NCBI GenBank assembly: GCA_017993775.1
Contig: JAGOMA010000001.1
Coordinates: forward strand, 1 to 64,000
Source: Chloroflexota bacterium
GTDB lineage: Bacteria; Chloroflexota; Anaerolineae; Promineifilales; Promineifilaceae
Reading direction: 5' to 3'
DNA length: 64,000 nucleotides
Shown: in pieces, positions 34,497 through 43,385 of the stretch
Layout of the letters: each line of letters opens with the position of its first letter
Numbering within the stretch: position 1 is the stretch's first letter
Notes under the pieces: model-generated
Databases searched by the model: none
What the model was told of the DNA's origin: nothing
What the model saw: the letters and a program-made list of their open reading frames with translations, nothing else
Made by a program: the position numbers and the translations under genes

Positions 34497-37466
34497 ATGG
34501 AAATCCCACTGACAATCAACGGTGTACACCAAACCATTCATAGCCATGCGACCGAAACCCTGCGTAATGCCCTACGGCAGGCTGGCTACTTTTCCGTGCG
34601 TTATGGCAGCGATGATGGCGCAACCGGCGCAGCCGCCGTGCTGGTTGATGGCAAACTGGTCAACAGCGATACCCTGCTCGTTGGGCAGGTGGTTGGTCAT
34701 GCCATCGAAACCGTCGAAGGGCTGACCGACCGTGTGGGCGAGCTGCATCCCATCCAAAAAGCGTTCATCGAAACCGGCGCGATCCAGTCCGGTTATTCCA
34801 CCCCGGCGATGATGTTGGCGGCTAAGGCGCTGCTGGCTTCTAACGCGAATCCCACGGAAACGGCCGTGCGCGACGCCCTCAGTGGGATTCTGTGCCGCGA
34901 AACCGGCTACGTTAAACCGGTAGAAGCCATCCTGCGCGCCGCCGCCTACCTGCGCGGCGAAGACGTGCCCCCCTACGAAGGCCCGCAAATCGTCGATGCC
35001 ACCTACTTTATGGACAACCCACCCGCCGACGACGCCGACGCCACCCCCGACTTCTCCGGCGGCGACGCCACACTCCGCGCTCCGCACTCCACACTCCAAA
35101 CCAAACCACAAACCGATATTCAGTTGACATCGGGCGTGCCGGAAACGGCCGTTGTCGGCAAACCAGAAATCAAAGTCGATGCCATCAAACTTGCCAAAGG
35201 CAACCCCGCCTTCGTGGACGATGTGGACATGCGCGGCATGTTGTACGCCAAGCTGCTCACCAGCCCACACGCCCACGCCCGCATCCTGGACATAGACGAC
35301 AGCGCGGCGCTGGCTCTACCCGGCGTGCGCGCCGTTATCCACTACAAAAACGTTGCCCGCGTCAAATATGCTTCGGGCGGCCAGAGTTACCCCAACCCGC
35401 ACCCATATGATCAGGTGAGCTTCGATCATAAAGTGCGCTATGTCGGCGACCGCGTCGCGGCTGTGGCCGCCGACACATTAGCCATTGCTGAAGAAGCGAT
35501 GAAGCTGATTCAAGTGGCGTATGAGGTATTGGTTCCCGTTTTCGACGAAAACGAAGCCATCCAACCCGGCGCGCCCATCATCCACGACGAACCCGACACG
35601 GCCGACATCCACGACCCCAGCCGCAACATTGTCCACCACATCCAGGCCCACCTGGGCAACGTTGAGCAAGGTTTCGCCGAAGCCGATTACGTTTTCGAGC
35701 GCAGCTATTACGTCCATCAGGTGCAGCAAGCGCCCATCGAGCCGCACATCGCCATCAGTTGGTGGGATGAGGACGAGCGCCTGGTTATTCGCACCTCAAC
35801 CCAAGTGCCGTTTCATGTGCGGCGCATGGTTGCGCCGCTGCTGGGGCTGCCTGTGCGCCAGATTCGGGTCATCAAGCCGCGCATTGGCGGCGGCTTTGGC
35901 GTGAAACAAGAGATGCTGATCGAGGACATTGTGGGGCATCTGACCATCAAAACCGGCCGTCCCGTGCGTCTGGAACTGACCCGCAGCGAAGAATTCCGCA
36001 GCAGCCGCACACGTCACCCACAATCTATCACCTGGAAGACAGGCGTGATGAAGGATGGCAGCCTGCACAGCCAAAAATTCACCGTCGTCGCCAACACGGG
36101 CGCGTATGGCACGCATGGCCTGACGGTGCAAACCGTCACCGGACTGCGCGGCCTGAGCAGCTACAACTGCCCCAACCGGCAGTATGATTGTGTTGTCGCC
36201 TACACCAATCTGCCTGTGCCTGGCGCGTATCGCGGTTACGGCGCGCCCCAGGCGCTCTTTGGCCTGGAAGTGCATATGGACGAAATTGCCCACGAGTTGG
36301 GTCTGGACCCGATTGAATTCCGGCGCAAAAACTGGGTGCAGGCCGGCGACCCCATGCCCATCGCCCCGCTGTTGGGCGAAGGCGAGAAGGAAACGGTCAC
36401 CGTCGTGCCTACCATTGAATCGTGCGGCCTGAATGAGTGTTTTGCCCAGGGCATGAAAGCTATCGAGTGGGAGCGCAAATTCCAGCCGGGCTGGCACGAG
36501 GTTCCTGGCAAACCCCATGTGCGGCGCGGCCTGGGCGCGGCGATGTGTATGCATGGCACGGCTATCCCTGGCCTGGATATGGGCGGCGCGTCGATCAAAA
36601 TGAACGATGACGGCTCGTTTAACGTGCTGGTGGGGGCCACCGATTTGGGCACAGGATCGGACACCGTGCTGGCGCAGATGGCCGCTGAGGTGTTGGGCGT
36701 GCCGTTGGCGGACATTTTGATGTATTCCAGCGACACGGATATGACGCCGTTTGACGTGGGGGCGTATGCCAGCAGCACGACGTATATTTCGGGCACGGCC
36801 GTTAAACGCGCCGCCGAACAAGTCGCCGATCAGATCCGCGAGCGAGCCGCCCTGATGCTGGGCCTGGACAGTTGGGACGAGATCCGGCTGGAGGATAAGT
36901 TGGCGGTGGCGGGAGACGGCCGTTCCGTTACTCTGGAAGCCATCGCCCTGCACAGCCTGCATCAGGCCGATCAGCGGCAGATTATGGCGAATGCGTCTTA
37001 CGTCAGCGTGGCTTCGCCGCCCCCCTTTGCCGGGCAGTTCGCCGAAGTGGAAGTGGACATGGAGACCGGGCAGGTCACGGTGACGAAGCTGGTCATGGCT
37101 GTGGACGCCGGTGTGCCCATCAACCCGCTGACGGCCAGCGGACAGGTGGAGGGCGGCATGGTGCAGGCGCTAGGTTACGGCCACTGCGAAGAAATGGCTT
37201 ATGACGAAACCGGCAACCTGATCAACGACGAATTTGGCCCTTACCACATTTATCGCGCAGACGAAATGCCCTGGATGAAAGCGATTCTGGTGCAGACAAA
37301 TGAACCGACCGGCCCGTTTGGCGCGAAAGCCATCGCTGAAATTCCCAAGGATGGCGTGGCTCCCGCCCTGGCCAACGCAATTTTCGATGCCACCGGCGTG
37401 CGTCTGCGACGCATTCCGTTTACCCCGCAGCGGGTGTTTGCGGCTTTGCAGCACTCGTCTGGTTGA
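34497..37466 (+). CDS. molybdenum hydroxylase large subunit fused to a [2Fe-2S] domain that lost its cysteines
   Basis: A 989-residue xanthine-dehydrogenase-family protein. Residues 1-160 align with the CoxS/XdhC iron-sulfur subunit, but cluster ligands are replaced. The usual GCxxGxCGAC appears as GSDDGATGAA, VxSC as VNSD, QCGYC as QSGYS, and LCRCTGY as LCRETGY. Only one of eight cysteines remains. A low-complexity linker built of 7-nt repeats joins it to the molybdopterin domains (about 225-980) with RIGGGFGVKQE and the late GPFGAKAIAEIPKDG, where the catalytic Glu is kept. No FAD or separate Fe-S subunit is adjacent, so its electron path is unclear. AAGGAG precedes the ATG. Confidence 0.88.
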   Translation: MEIPLTINGVHQTIHSHATETLRNALRQAGYFSVRYGSDDGATGAAAVLVDGKLVNSDTLLVGQVVGHAIETVEGLTDRVGELHPIQKAFIETGAIQSGYSTPAMMLAAKALLASNANPTETAVRDALSGILCRETGYVKPVEAILRAAAYLRGEDVPPYEGPQIVDATYFMDNPPADDADATPDFSGGDATLRAPHSTLQTKPQTDIQLTSGVPETAVVGKPEIKVDAIKLAKGNPAFVDDVDMRGMLYAKLLTSPHAHARILDIDDSAALALPGVRAVIHYKNVARVKYASGGQSYPNPHPYDQVSFDHKVRYVGDRVAAVAADTLAIAEEAMKLIQVAYEVLVPVFDENEAIQPGAPIIHDEPDTADIHDPSRNIVHHIQAHLGNVEQGFAEADYVFERSYYVHQVQQAPIEPHIAISWWDEDERLVIRTSTQVPFHVRRMVAPLLGLPVRQIRVIKPRIGGGFGVKQEMLIEDIVGHLTIKTGRPVRLELTRSEEFRSSRTRHPQSITWKTGVMKDGSLHSQKFTVVANTGAYGTHGLTVQTVTGLRGLSSYNCPNRQYDCVVAYTNLPVPGAYRGYGAPQALFGLEVHMDEIAHELGLDPIEFRRKNWVQAGDPMPIAPLLGEGEKETVTVVPTIESCGLNECFAQGMKAIEWERKFQPGWHEVPGKPHVRRGLGAAMCMHGTAIPGLDMGGASIKMNDDGSFNVLVGATDLGTGSDTVLAQMAAEVLGVPLADILMYSSDTDMTPFDVGAYASSTTYISGTAVKRAAEQVADQIRERAALMLGLDSWDEIRLEDKLAVAGDGRSVTLEAIALHSLHQADQRQIMANASYVSVASPPPFAGQFAEVEVDMETGQVTVTKLVMAVDAGVPINPLTASGQVEGGMVQALGYGHCEEMAYDETGNLINDEFGPYHIYRADEMPWMKAILVQTNEPTGPFGAKAIAEIPKDGVAPALANAIFDATGVRLRRIPFTPQRVFAALQHSSG
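35068..35112. repeat. heptamer repeat encoding a linker inside the molybdenum hydroxylase
   Basis: Units such as ACTCCGC, GCTCCGC, ACTCCAC, ACTCCAA and ACCAAAC follow each other with a 7-nt period and are read as the linker LRAPHSTLQTKPQ. Inserted repeat DNA has been kept in frame between two domains. Confidence 0.7.
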
Positions 37467-37546
37467 AATTTGCCGGTTTTGGGGCTGACGCTGGAGCTGG
37501 TAAACACCAGCTTGGGAAATTAAAAAGAAAAAATTCATAACAATGT

Positions 37547-37578
37547 GCAAAAAGGGCTTGATTAACTGCCCTTTTTGC
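37547..37578. terminator. terminator after the molybdenum hydroxylase gene
   Basis: GCAAAAAGGGC (37547-37557), a 10-nt loop and GCCCTTTTTGC (37568-37578) form a perfect 11-bp stem carrying its own A- and T-tracts. It can work in either direction. Confidence 0.65.
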
Positions 37579-37842
37579 GTTTCAATATAGAACTCTACCT
37601 TTGCACATTTTAGAAATAGGACGCGCGTCTTCATGGATGCGGCGGATAAACGCCGATTTTATACCGGTTTATCTGCGTACCATTCATAAATCTGCAAACA
37701 TCGTGTAGAAGTGGCGCCGGCTGATCGGCGAATTTATCTGTTGTAATATCAGATAGGTTTAATATCTGCCTGCATCGTGGGCTAAAGAAGTTAAGGCGCA
37801 ATTTTTTGTGGCCTTGTTTGTTTTGATTGAGGGGTTTACACA
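37579..37842. other. AT-rich spacer upstream of the Kai operon
   Basis: This is the main part of a 484-nt gap between the hydroxylase and the PAS gene. It is more AT-rich than its neighbours. I see small inverted repeats (for example CAGATA..TATCTG near 37749-37768), but no convincing promoter, RNA gene or conserved reading frame. The Kai operon promoter should lie here or just downstream. Confidence 0.4.
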
Positions 37843-37932
37843 ATGGGTGAGCATCCTGTCAAAGACCATCTAAATCTTGACGAATATCTCCTCCGGCTTG
37901 GCAGTCAGACCATTGTAATTTTTCACATGTAG
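37843..37932 (+). CDS. possible 29-codon leader ORF before the Kai operon
   Basis: An ATG with GAGGGG about 9-10 nt upstream opens a 29-residue frame (starting MGEHPVKDHLNLDEYLL) that ends 18 nt before the PAS-gene start. Its length and position would suit a leader peptide, but nothing confirms it is translated, and I recognise no homologue. Confidence 0.25.
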   Translation: MGEHPVKDHLNLDEYLLRLGSQTIVIFHM

Positions 37933-37950
37933 TAGGAATTCAGTTGAATA

Positions 37951-38997
37951 GTGGGTTTCATGGATGATCACATGGTTTTACATCAATGGGTTTTGGCCGA
38001 GTACCAGGATGTACTGCTGTCTCTGCCAGATGGCGCAATCATTGTAGATACTGTCGGCGTGATTGCCTGGGTGAACCCTGCCGTGCTGGTCATTTCGGGG
38101 TATGCGGAGTATGAATTGCTTGGTGAGCAAGTTGAAATGTTGATTCCGGAACGCTTTCAATTGGCTCATTTGGGTCATAGGTCTGCTTATAACGGTCACC
38201 CCTGGCCTCGTCCGATGGGGATGAGTGGGGAACTTGTTGTGCAGCACAAACAGGGTTATGAAGTGCCAGTACAAATTAGTCTGATTCCCTGGCAAACGGA
38301 AGACCGCGTGTTTGTGACGGCTTTTTTGCGGGATATGAGTGAGCAAAAAGCGCTTGAAACGGCCGTGCAACAATCCAACGAACGCCTGGAACGAGAAGTA
38401 AAGGAACGGACAGCTGATCTACTGGAGGCCAACCAAAAACTCCGCGAAGAAATTTTGGAAAAACTGCGCGTGGAGTCCGAACTGCGCTTGTTGAGCGCGG
38501 AATTGGCCAGACGGCAAGAACTTTTGGTGGAAGAGCTGCGTTCTCTGGAAACATATTCACATTCTCTCGCGTCGAAAATCACCGCACGCACTTACCAATT
38601 GTTGCCGCTGGATGAAAGTTTGCCGGAAACTTTTCGGCAGCTAACCATGGAATATGAATCTGTTTTAGAGATGGCTTTGCAGATAAAAACATATAAAAGT
38701 GATCGGAGTTTGTCGGAAAAACTGCGTGCGCTGGCCGAACAGCTCGGTTCTTTAAATGCTGGGCCGCAAGATGTGACGCATCTGCACAGTCTGGCGTTGA
38801 CCCAAAAAGTGACGGGCGTTCCCCAGTCAAAAGCGGCCGTTTATTTTCAGGAGGGCCGGTTGTTGGTGTTACAGTTGATGGGATACCTGGCAGCTTATTA
38901 CCGCAGCTATTCTTTGGATTTCTTGCGCAAACACACATCTGCCAATGTCGCTGCAGATGGTCTTGGGGACACGGAGGATCGAGATCATGGGGGTTGA
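37951..38997 (+). CDS. PAS / coiled-coil / KaiA-RsbU-like domain protein
   Basis: A 348-residue cytosolic protein and first gene of the kaiBC operon. Residues about 18-130 are a PAS domain ([38 protein letters not shown]). Residues 131-205 are a coiled coil. Residues about 222-322 are helical and resemble the KaiA/RsbU-type domain: LRALAEQL[18 protein letters not shown] is like the RsbU N-terminal pattern, and [19 protein letters not shown] is like the end of cyanobacterial KaiA (RLTLIDVIAHLCEMYRRS). It could feed a signal to KaiC as KaiA does. That is inference. The GTG start has AGGAA 12 nt upstream, and an ATG at 37960 is possible. The stop overlaps kaiB by 11 nt. Confidence 0.8.
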   Translation: MGFMDDHMVLHQWVLAEYQDVLLSLPDGAIIVDTVGVIAWVNPAVLVISGYAEYELLGEQVEMLIPERFQLAHLGHRSAYNGHPWPRPMGMSGELVVQHKQGYEVPVQISLIPWQTEDRVFVTAFLRDMSEQKALETAVQQSNERLEREVKERTADLLEANQKLREEILEKLRVESELRLLSAELARRQELLVEELRSLETYSHSLASKITARTYQLLPLDESLPETFRQLTMEYESVLEMALQIKTYKSDRSLSEKLRALAEQLGSLNAGPQDVTHLHSLALTQKVTGVPQSKAAVYFQEGRLLVLQLMGYLAAYYRSYSLDFLRKHTSANVAADGLGDTEDRDHGG

Positions 38998-39301
38998 ATA
39001 CATTCTCAAATTATATGTCACAGGTCAGACGCCGCGCTCACAGCGGGCAATCGAGAATTTGTACCGGACATGCGAGGAGGCGTTAGACGGCCGTTACAAC
39101 ATAGTCATCATCGACGTCTTAGAAAACCCGGCCTCAGCCGAAGAGGAAAAGATCATGGCCACGCCAACCCTCATAAAAGTCTCCCCGCTTCCCCTAAGAC
39201 GAATCATCGGCGATCTATCTGACACAGAAAAAGTACTTGCAGGGCTAGATTTATCTACACATCATGCGCGTCCAATGCATAGAGGAGGCCACCTAGAATG
39301 A
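38987..39301 (+). CDS. kaiB: circadian clock protein KaiB
   Basis: A 104-residue KaiB. In cyanobacteria KaiB switches fold and binds the CI ring of phosphorylated KaiC. Strong family blocks are [18 protein letters not shown] (5-22), VIIDVLENP (40-48), [11 protein letters not shown] (55-65) and [20 protein letters not shown] (70-89). A histidine-containing tail extends the C-terminus. I chose the ATG at 38987, which has GGAGG upstream, over an in-frame start 14 codons earlier. It overlaps the PAS gene upstream by 11 nt and kaiC downstream by ATGA, so all three should be translationally coupled. Confidence 0.97.
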   Translation: MGVEYILKLYVTGQTPRSQRAIENLYRTCEEALDGRYNIVIIDVLENPASAEEEKIMATPTLIKVSPLPLRRIIGDLSDTEKVLAGLDLSTHHARPMHRGGHLE

Positions 39302-40824
39302 ATGACAACCCATTAAACCCGATTAGCAAAATAAAAACTGGAATTCCCGGATTTGATAACATCACCCACGGCGGCTTGCCCAAAGATCGTACAACGTTGA
39401 TTTCCGGCACGGCTGGCAGCGCAAAAACCGTTTTTGCTGTGCAATTTTTGGCCGCCGGCATCGAAAAATCTGATGAAGCTGGCGTGTTTGTTACCTTTGA
39501 AGAATCACCAGCCGACATTCGCCAAAATATGGCCAGTTTTGGGTGGGACATTCGCCAGTGGGAAGAGCGCGGCCAATGGGCTTTTGTGGATGCTTCACCA
39601 CAGATTGCCGAAGAAATAATCTTTGCGGGGAGTTATGATCTCGGCGCGTTGCTGGCCCGAATTGAATATGCGGTGAATAAAACCCAGGCTTCCCGCGTGG
39701 CCGTGGATTCGTTAGGCGCAATTTTTACCCAACTGACCGATTATGGGTCGATTCGCCATGAGTTGTTTCGGATTGCCTCGGCCTTGAAGCATATGGGGGT
39801 AACGGCCGTTCTCACCGCTGAGCGCATCAATGAATACGGCGAAATCGCCCGCTATGGCGTCGAAGAATTTGTCGCCGACAACGTCATTATCCTCCGCAAC
39901 GTGCTGGATGATGAAAAACGGCGGCGCACCATCGAAATCCTCAAATTTCGCGGCACATCACACCAAAAAGGGGAATACCCCTTCACCATCATGCCCGATT
40001 CCGGCATTTCCATCATCCCCCTGTCGGCCATCGAGCTAAAACAAAGCTCGTCGGATATTCGCATAACCTCCGGCAACGAAAAACTGGACGACATGTGCGG
40101 CGGCGGTTTTTTCCGCGATTCCATCGTCCTGGTGTCTGGGGCCACCGGAACGGGCAAAACCCTCATGGTCACCGAATTTATCGCGGGGGGCGCAATTAAA
40201 GGCGAACGCTGCCTGCTGTTCGCTTTTGAAGAAAGCCGCGAGCAGCTCTTCCGTAACGCCACCGGCTGGGGCGTCGATTTTCGCCGCATGGAGGAAGAGG
40301 GCCTGCTAAAACTGGTTTGTCGATACCCTGAAGTCGCTGGCCCGGAAGATCACCTCATCAACATGAAGGCCGAAATTGAACGGTTTGCGCCCAACCGAAT
40401 CGCCGTAGACAGCCTGTCTGCTTTGGAACGAGTCGCCACCGTGAAGGGTTTTCGTGAATTCGTAATTGGCCTGACCTCGTTTATTAAGCATCAGGAAACG
40501 GCCGGGCTTTTCACCGCGACGACGCCGTCCATTATGGGCGGCACTTCGGTGACAGAAGCCCACATCTCTACCGTTACCGATTCCATCATCATGCTGCATT
40601 ACGTGGAAATGTACGGTGAAATGCGTCGTGGATTGACAGTCCTAAAAATGCGTGGATCAATGCACGATAAAAACATTCGCGAATTTTCTATCGACGGCCG
40701 TGGCATGCACATCGGCAGAGCGTTCAACAACGTCACCGGCATTCTCGTCGGCAACCCAACCTACATCTCACAAAGCGAAATAGAACGTGTAAGCAATTTG
40801 TTCCAGGATGATCCTGATGTTTGA
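39298..40824 (+). CDS. kaiC: circadian clock ATPase/kinase KaiC
   Basis: A 508-residue double-RecA protein, close in length to cyanobacterial KaiC. The CI domain has Walker A GTAGSAKT (37-44) and catalytic Glu68/Glu69. The CII domain has GATGTGKT (281-288) and Glu311/Glu312. The autophosphorylation sites of CII are kept: EAHIST gives Ser424 and Thr425 (Ser431/Thr432 in Synechococcus), and Thr419 matches Thr426. The tail after [10 protein letters not shown] is of A-loop type and similar in length. The protein should therefore be able to autophosphorylate, although it carries no proof of a 24-hour rhythm. The start overlaps the kaiB stop (ATGA). Confidence 0.97.
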   Translation: MNDNPLNPISKIKTGIPGFDNITHGGLPKDRTTLISGTAGSAKTVFAVQFLAAGIEKSDEAGVFVTFEESPADIRQNMASFGWDIRQWEERGQWAFVDASPQIAEEIIFAGSYDLGALLARIEYAVNKTQASRVAVDSLGAIFTQLTDYGSIRHELFRIASALKHMGVTAVLTAERINEYGEIARYGVEEFVADNVIILRNVLDDEKRRRTIEILKFRGTSHQKGEYPFTIMPDSGISIIPLSAIELKQSSSDIRITSGNEKLDDMCGGGFFRDSIVLVSGATGTGKTLMVTEFIAGGAIKGERCLLFAFEESREQLFRNATGWGVDFRRMEEEGLLKLVCRYPEVAGPEDHLINMKAEIERFAPNRIAVDSLSALERVATVKGFREFVIGLTSFIKHQETAGLFTATTPSIMGGTSVTEAHISTVTDSIIMLHYVEMYGEMRRGLTVLKMRGSMHDKNIREFSIDGRGMHIGRAFNNVTGILVGNPTYISQSEIERVSNLFQDDPDV

Positions 40825-40952
40825 GGAATTAGAGCTAACTAGCTCGCGTCCTGTAGATTGGTTCGATGCCTAACGCCGGCCCAATCTGTTGCGAGTTGTA
40901 CAAGCGCTAATCTAAAAACAAGCCGCGTTTTATGATCCAGATAGATTTCGGC

Positions 40953-40984
40953 GATACACAGACATCGCGCAATGCCTGTGTATC
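40953..40984 (+). promoter_or_regulatory. hairpin/inverted repeat upstream of the kinase after kaiC
   Basis: GATACACAG-A-CAT pairs with ATG-C-CTGTGTATC (12 bp, one mismatch) around a short loop. It lies 129 nt after the kaiC stop and 43 nt before the chosen kinase start at 41028. It may be an operator or an RNA element. Its presence argues against the longer kinase frame that starts at 40932. Confidence 0.6.
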
Positions 40985-41027
40985 TCCCTTTGCGAGCATC
41001 TGTTTGAGGACAGGTTTGCTAGACAAT

Positions 41028-43121
41028 ATGAACGAGAAATTGTTACAGGCGAGCGAAAATCGCTTCCGTAAGGTGATAGAAGCAAACGCAGACAGCGTGG
41101 TCATTGTCGATGCGGTGGGCATCATTCATTATGTCAATCCGGCGGCTGTCAACCTTTTTGCGCGTGATCAGGCCGACCTGATCGGCGCTATGTTTGGATA
41201 TCCTGTTGTGGCGAATGAAACCACGGAGATAGACATTATCAATCCTGATAGCGTTATCAAAGTGGCCGAGATGAGAGTGGTTGAAATTGTGTGGCGGCAA
41301 GAAATTGCCTACCTCGCTTCTTTGCGTGACATAACGGATCGCAAACGAGACGAAGAGGGCTTGCGCGCCCGCGAACATTTTCTAACCTGGTTAAATGAGA
41401 TCACCCGCGCTGCACTGGAGACGCCGGATTTTTTCGCCATGCTCCAGATTTTTGCCGAACGCCTGGGCGAATTGTTTGGCGCAGATGGCTGCAATATCAC
41501 GTTGTGGCATGAAGAACGGCAAACGGCCGTTGCCGGAGCCATCAGCAGCGCCTTATCGCAGGAATTGTTCCTGCCCGATCCAGATGTCCGCCAAAAAACC
41601 ATGACAGAAGCCGTTCTAAAATCCGGCCGCGCATTTGTGTTGGAAAACGTCGGTCATTCCCCGTACGCCGCCACGCACACGGCCATGTTGTTTCCCAGCC
41701 AATCCATTATGGCGCTGCCGCTGATCGCCGGCAGCCAAAAATTGGGCGCGGCCTTCATCATCTTTCTCGCGCCCCACCACTTTACTCCAGACGAGATTCA
41801 GAAGGGAGAGCAAGTTGTCAGCCACATTTCCCTGGCCCTGGCCAAAGCCCAGGCCCTAAAGGCTGAAAAAGAGCAGCGCGAACTGGCCGAAACGCTCAGC
41901 AAAGTGATCGGCGCGTTAAGCGGCAGTCTGGCTCCCAAGCAGGTGTTGGGGGTGATTTTGGCGCAGTTGGCCCAGGTGGTAGTGTATGACACAGCGTCCG
42001 TTTTGCTGCTGATCGACAATAAGCTGGAAAATGTCGCCTTCCATGCCAACGGGCCGGAAACGGCCGTTCCCCCCAGCCACCTCAACCTGACGCCGGCCCA
42101 CATCAAACAGGTATTCACTCAACTGGAACCGGTTATTGTATCTGCGGGCCATGAAGCGGAAGCGGAGCAACGGCCGTTGCCCCCCGGCGGCGTGAGTTGG
42201 CTCGGCGTTCCCCTCATCATCAAAGGCCAGGCCATTGGCCTCCTCAGCCTCACCAAAGGCGAAGCCGCTTACTACATCCCAAAAGACGCCGCCATCGGCC
42301 TGGCATTCGGCCAACACGCCGCCGTCGCCATCGTCAATGCCCAGTTACACGAACAAATTCACCAATACGCCGATGAATTGGAAAACCGCGTCAATCACCG
42401 CACCCAGGAACTGCGCCAGGCATATGTCCAACTACAAGAACTCGACCGCCTCAAATCAAAATTTATCGACGACATCTCCCATGAACTGCGCACGCCATTG
42501 GCGAACCTCATGCTTTATATCGACCTCTTGCGCAAGAGTCCAGTTGAAAAATACCCCCACTACCTCGATGTTCTGAACCTCCAAACAGGTCGCCTGATCG
42601 AGCTGGTGGAAAGCATCCTCAGGTTATCTCAACTCGATTTGAATCAAGACAATGAAACCTGGACGCGCGTCAATCTCAACGATGTGGTCGCCCATGTTTT
42701 AGACAAATACCAATTTCAGGCCCGGCGCAAAGGACTGAAACTGTCGTTTGCGCCCCACACCGACTCTCTTTCCGTGCGGGGCAGCTTCAAACAACTTGCC
42801 GAAGTTACGACCATTTTGTTGGAAAACGCCATCAAATACACCGAAACCGGCGAAATCCGGCTGAGCACATTTGCTAATCCCGCTGCCAACAGCGCCTGCC
42901 TGCAAATCGAAGATACCGGCATGGGTGTGGCCGACGACGACATTCCGCACTTGTTTGATCGTTTCTATCGCGGCCGGGGAGCCAGCCAATCCAATATGCC
43001 CGGCATGGGATTGGGGTTAAATATTGCCCAAAGTATTGTCACCCTGCATAATGGGTCCATTGAAGTGAGCAGTAATTTGGGTATTGGCTCTCGTTTCCGC
43101 GTGGGTTTGCCTCTGCTCTAA
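41028..43121 (+). CDS. PAS/GAF sensor histidine kinase next to kaiBC
   Basis: About 697 residues from the ATG at 41028; an in-frame ATG at 40932 would add 32 residues. Domain order is PAS (RFRKVIEANADSVVIVD), GAF (FFAMLQIFAERLGELFGADG), a second GAF (PKQVLGVILAQLAQVV), then HisKA with ISHELRTPLANL. HATPase_c has LLENAIKYTE, IEDTGMGVADDD and GMGLGLNIAQS. There is no membrane segment. Unlike SasA of cyanobacteria it has no KaiB-like domain. It lies 203 nt after kaiC on the same strand and is a candidate clock input or output kinase. No response regulator is adjacent. Confidence 0.92.
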   Translation: MNEKLLQASENRFRKVIEANADSVVIVDAVGIIHYVNPAAVNLFARDQADLIGAMFGYPVVANETTEIDIINPDSVIKVAEMRVVEIVWRQEIAYLASLRDITDRKRDEEGLRAREHFLTWLNEITRAALETPDFFAMLQIFAERLGELFGADGCNITLWHEERQTAVAGAISSALSQELFLPDPDVRQKTMTEAVLKSGRAFVLENVGHSPYAATHTAMLFPSQSIMALPLIAGSQKLGAAFIIFLAPHHFTPDEIQKGEQVVSHISLALAKAQALKAEKEQRELAETLSKVIGALSGSLAPKQVLGVILAQLAQVVVYDTASVLLLIDNKLENVAFHANGPETAVPPSHLNLTPAHIKQVFTQLEPVIVSAGHEAEAEQRPLPPGGVSWLGVPLIIKGQAIGLLSLTKGEAAYYIPKDAAIGLAFGQHAAVAIVNAQLHEQIHQYADELENRVNHRTQELRQAYVQLQELDRLKSKFIDDISHELRTPLANLMLYIDLLRKSPVEKYPHYLDVLNLQTGRLIELVESILRLSQLDLNQDNETWTRVNLNDVVAHVLDKYQFQARRKGLKLSFAPHTDSLSVRGSFKQLAEVTTILLENAIKYTETGEIRLSTFANPAANSACLQIEDTGMGVADDDIPHLFDRFYRGRGASQSNMPGMGLGLNIAQSIVTLHNGSIEVSSNLGIGSRFRVGLPLL

Positions 43122-43200
43122 CCCAATCGAATGAGCGAAACCCGAACTCCGTATCCTATTATTTATCGGACCTTGCCAAAGTCAAAACCTAGCCTGCGGC

Positions 43201-43354
43201 CAATGGCCCACAGCCAATGGCCCACAGCCAATGGCCCACAGCCAATGGCCCACAGCCAATGGCCCACAGCCAATGGCCCACAGCCAATGGCCCACAGCCA
43301 ATGGCCCACGGCCAATAGCCCACGGCCAATAGCCCACGGCCAATAGCCCACGGC
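43201..43354. repeat. minisatellite of eleven 14-bp units
   Basis: The unit CAATGGCCCACAGC repeats 11 times without gaps. The first eight are near-identical, and the last three drift to CAATAGCCCACGGC. Fourteen is twice seven, as in the other repeats here. It fills most of the 264-nt gap between the kinase and the amidase fusion. The array is uninterrupted, so it is not a CRISPR. Confidence 0.95.
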
Positions 43355-43385
43355 TTACACCTAACAATATAATTTGAGAGGCCCC

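Noticed and set aside
35796-36962. A 388-codon open frame antisense to the molybdenum hydroxylase
   Set aside because: The sense frame carries clear family motifs. The antisense frame has no recognisable domain and reflects codon bias at high GC.
43201-43354. Open frames of about 60-70 codons on both strands in the minisatellite
   Set aside because: They exist only because the 14-bp unit lacks stop codons in several frames. The product is pure repeat and no start context is seen.
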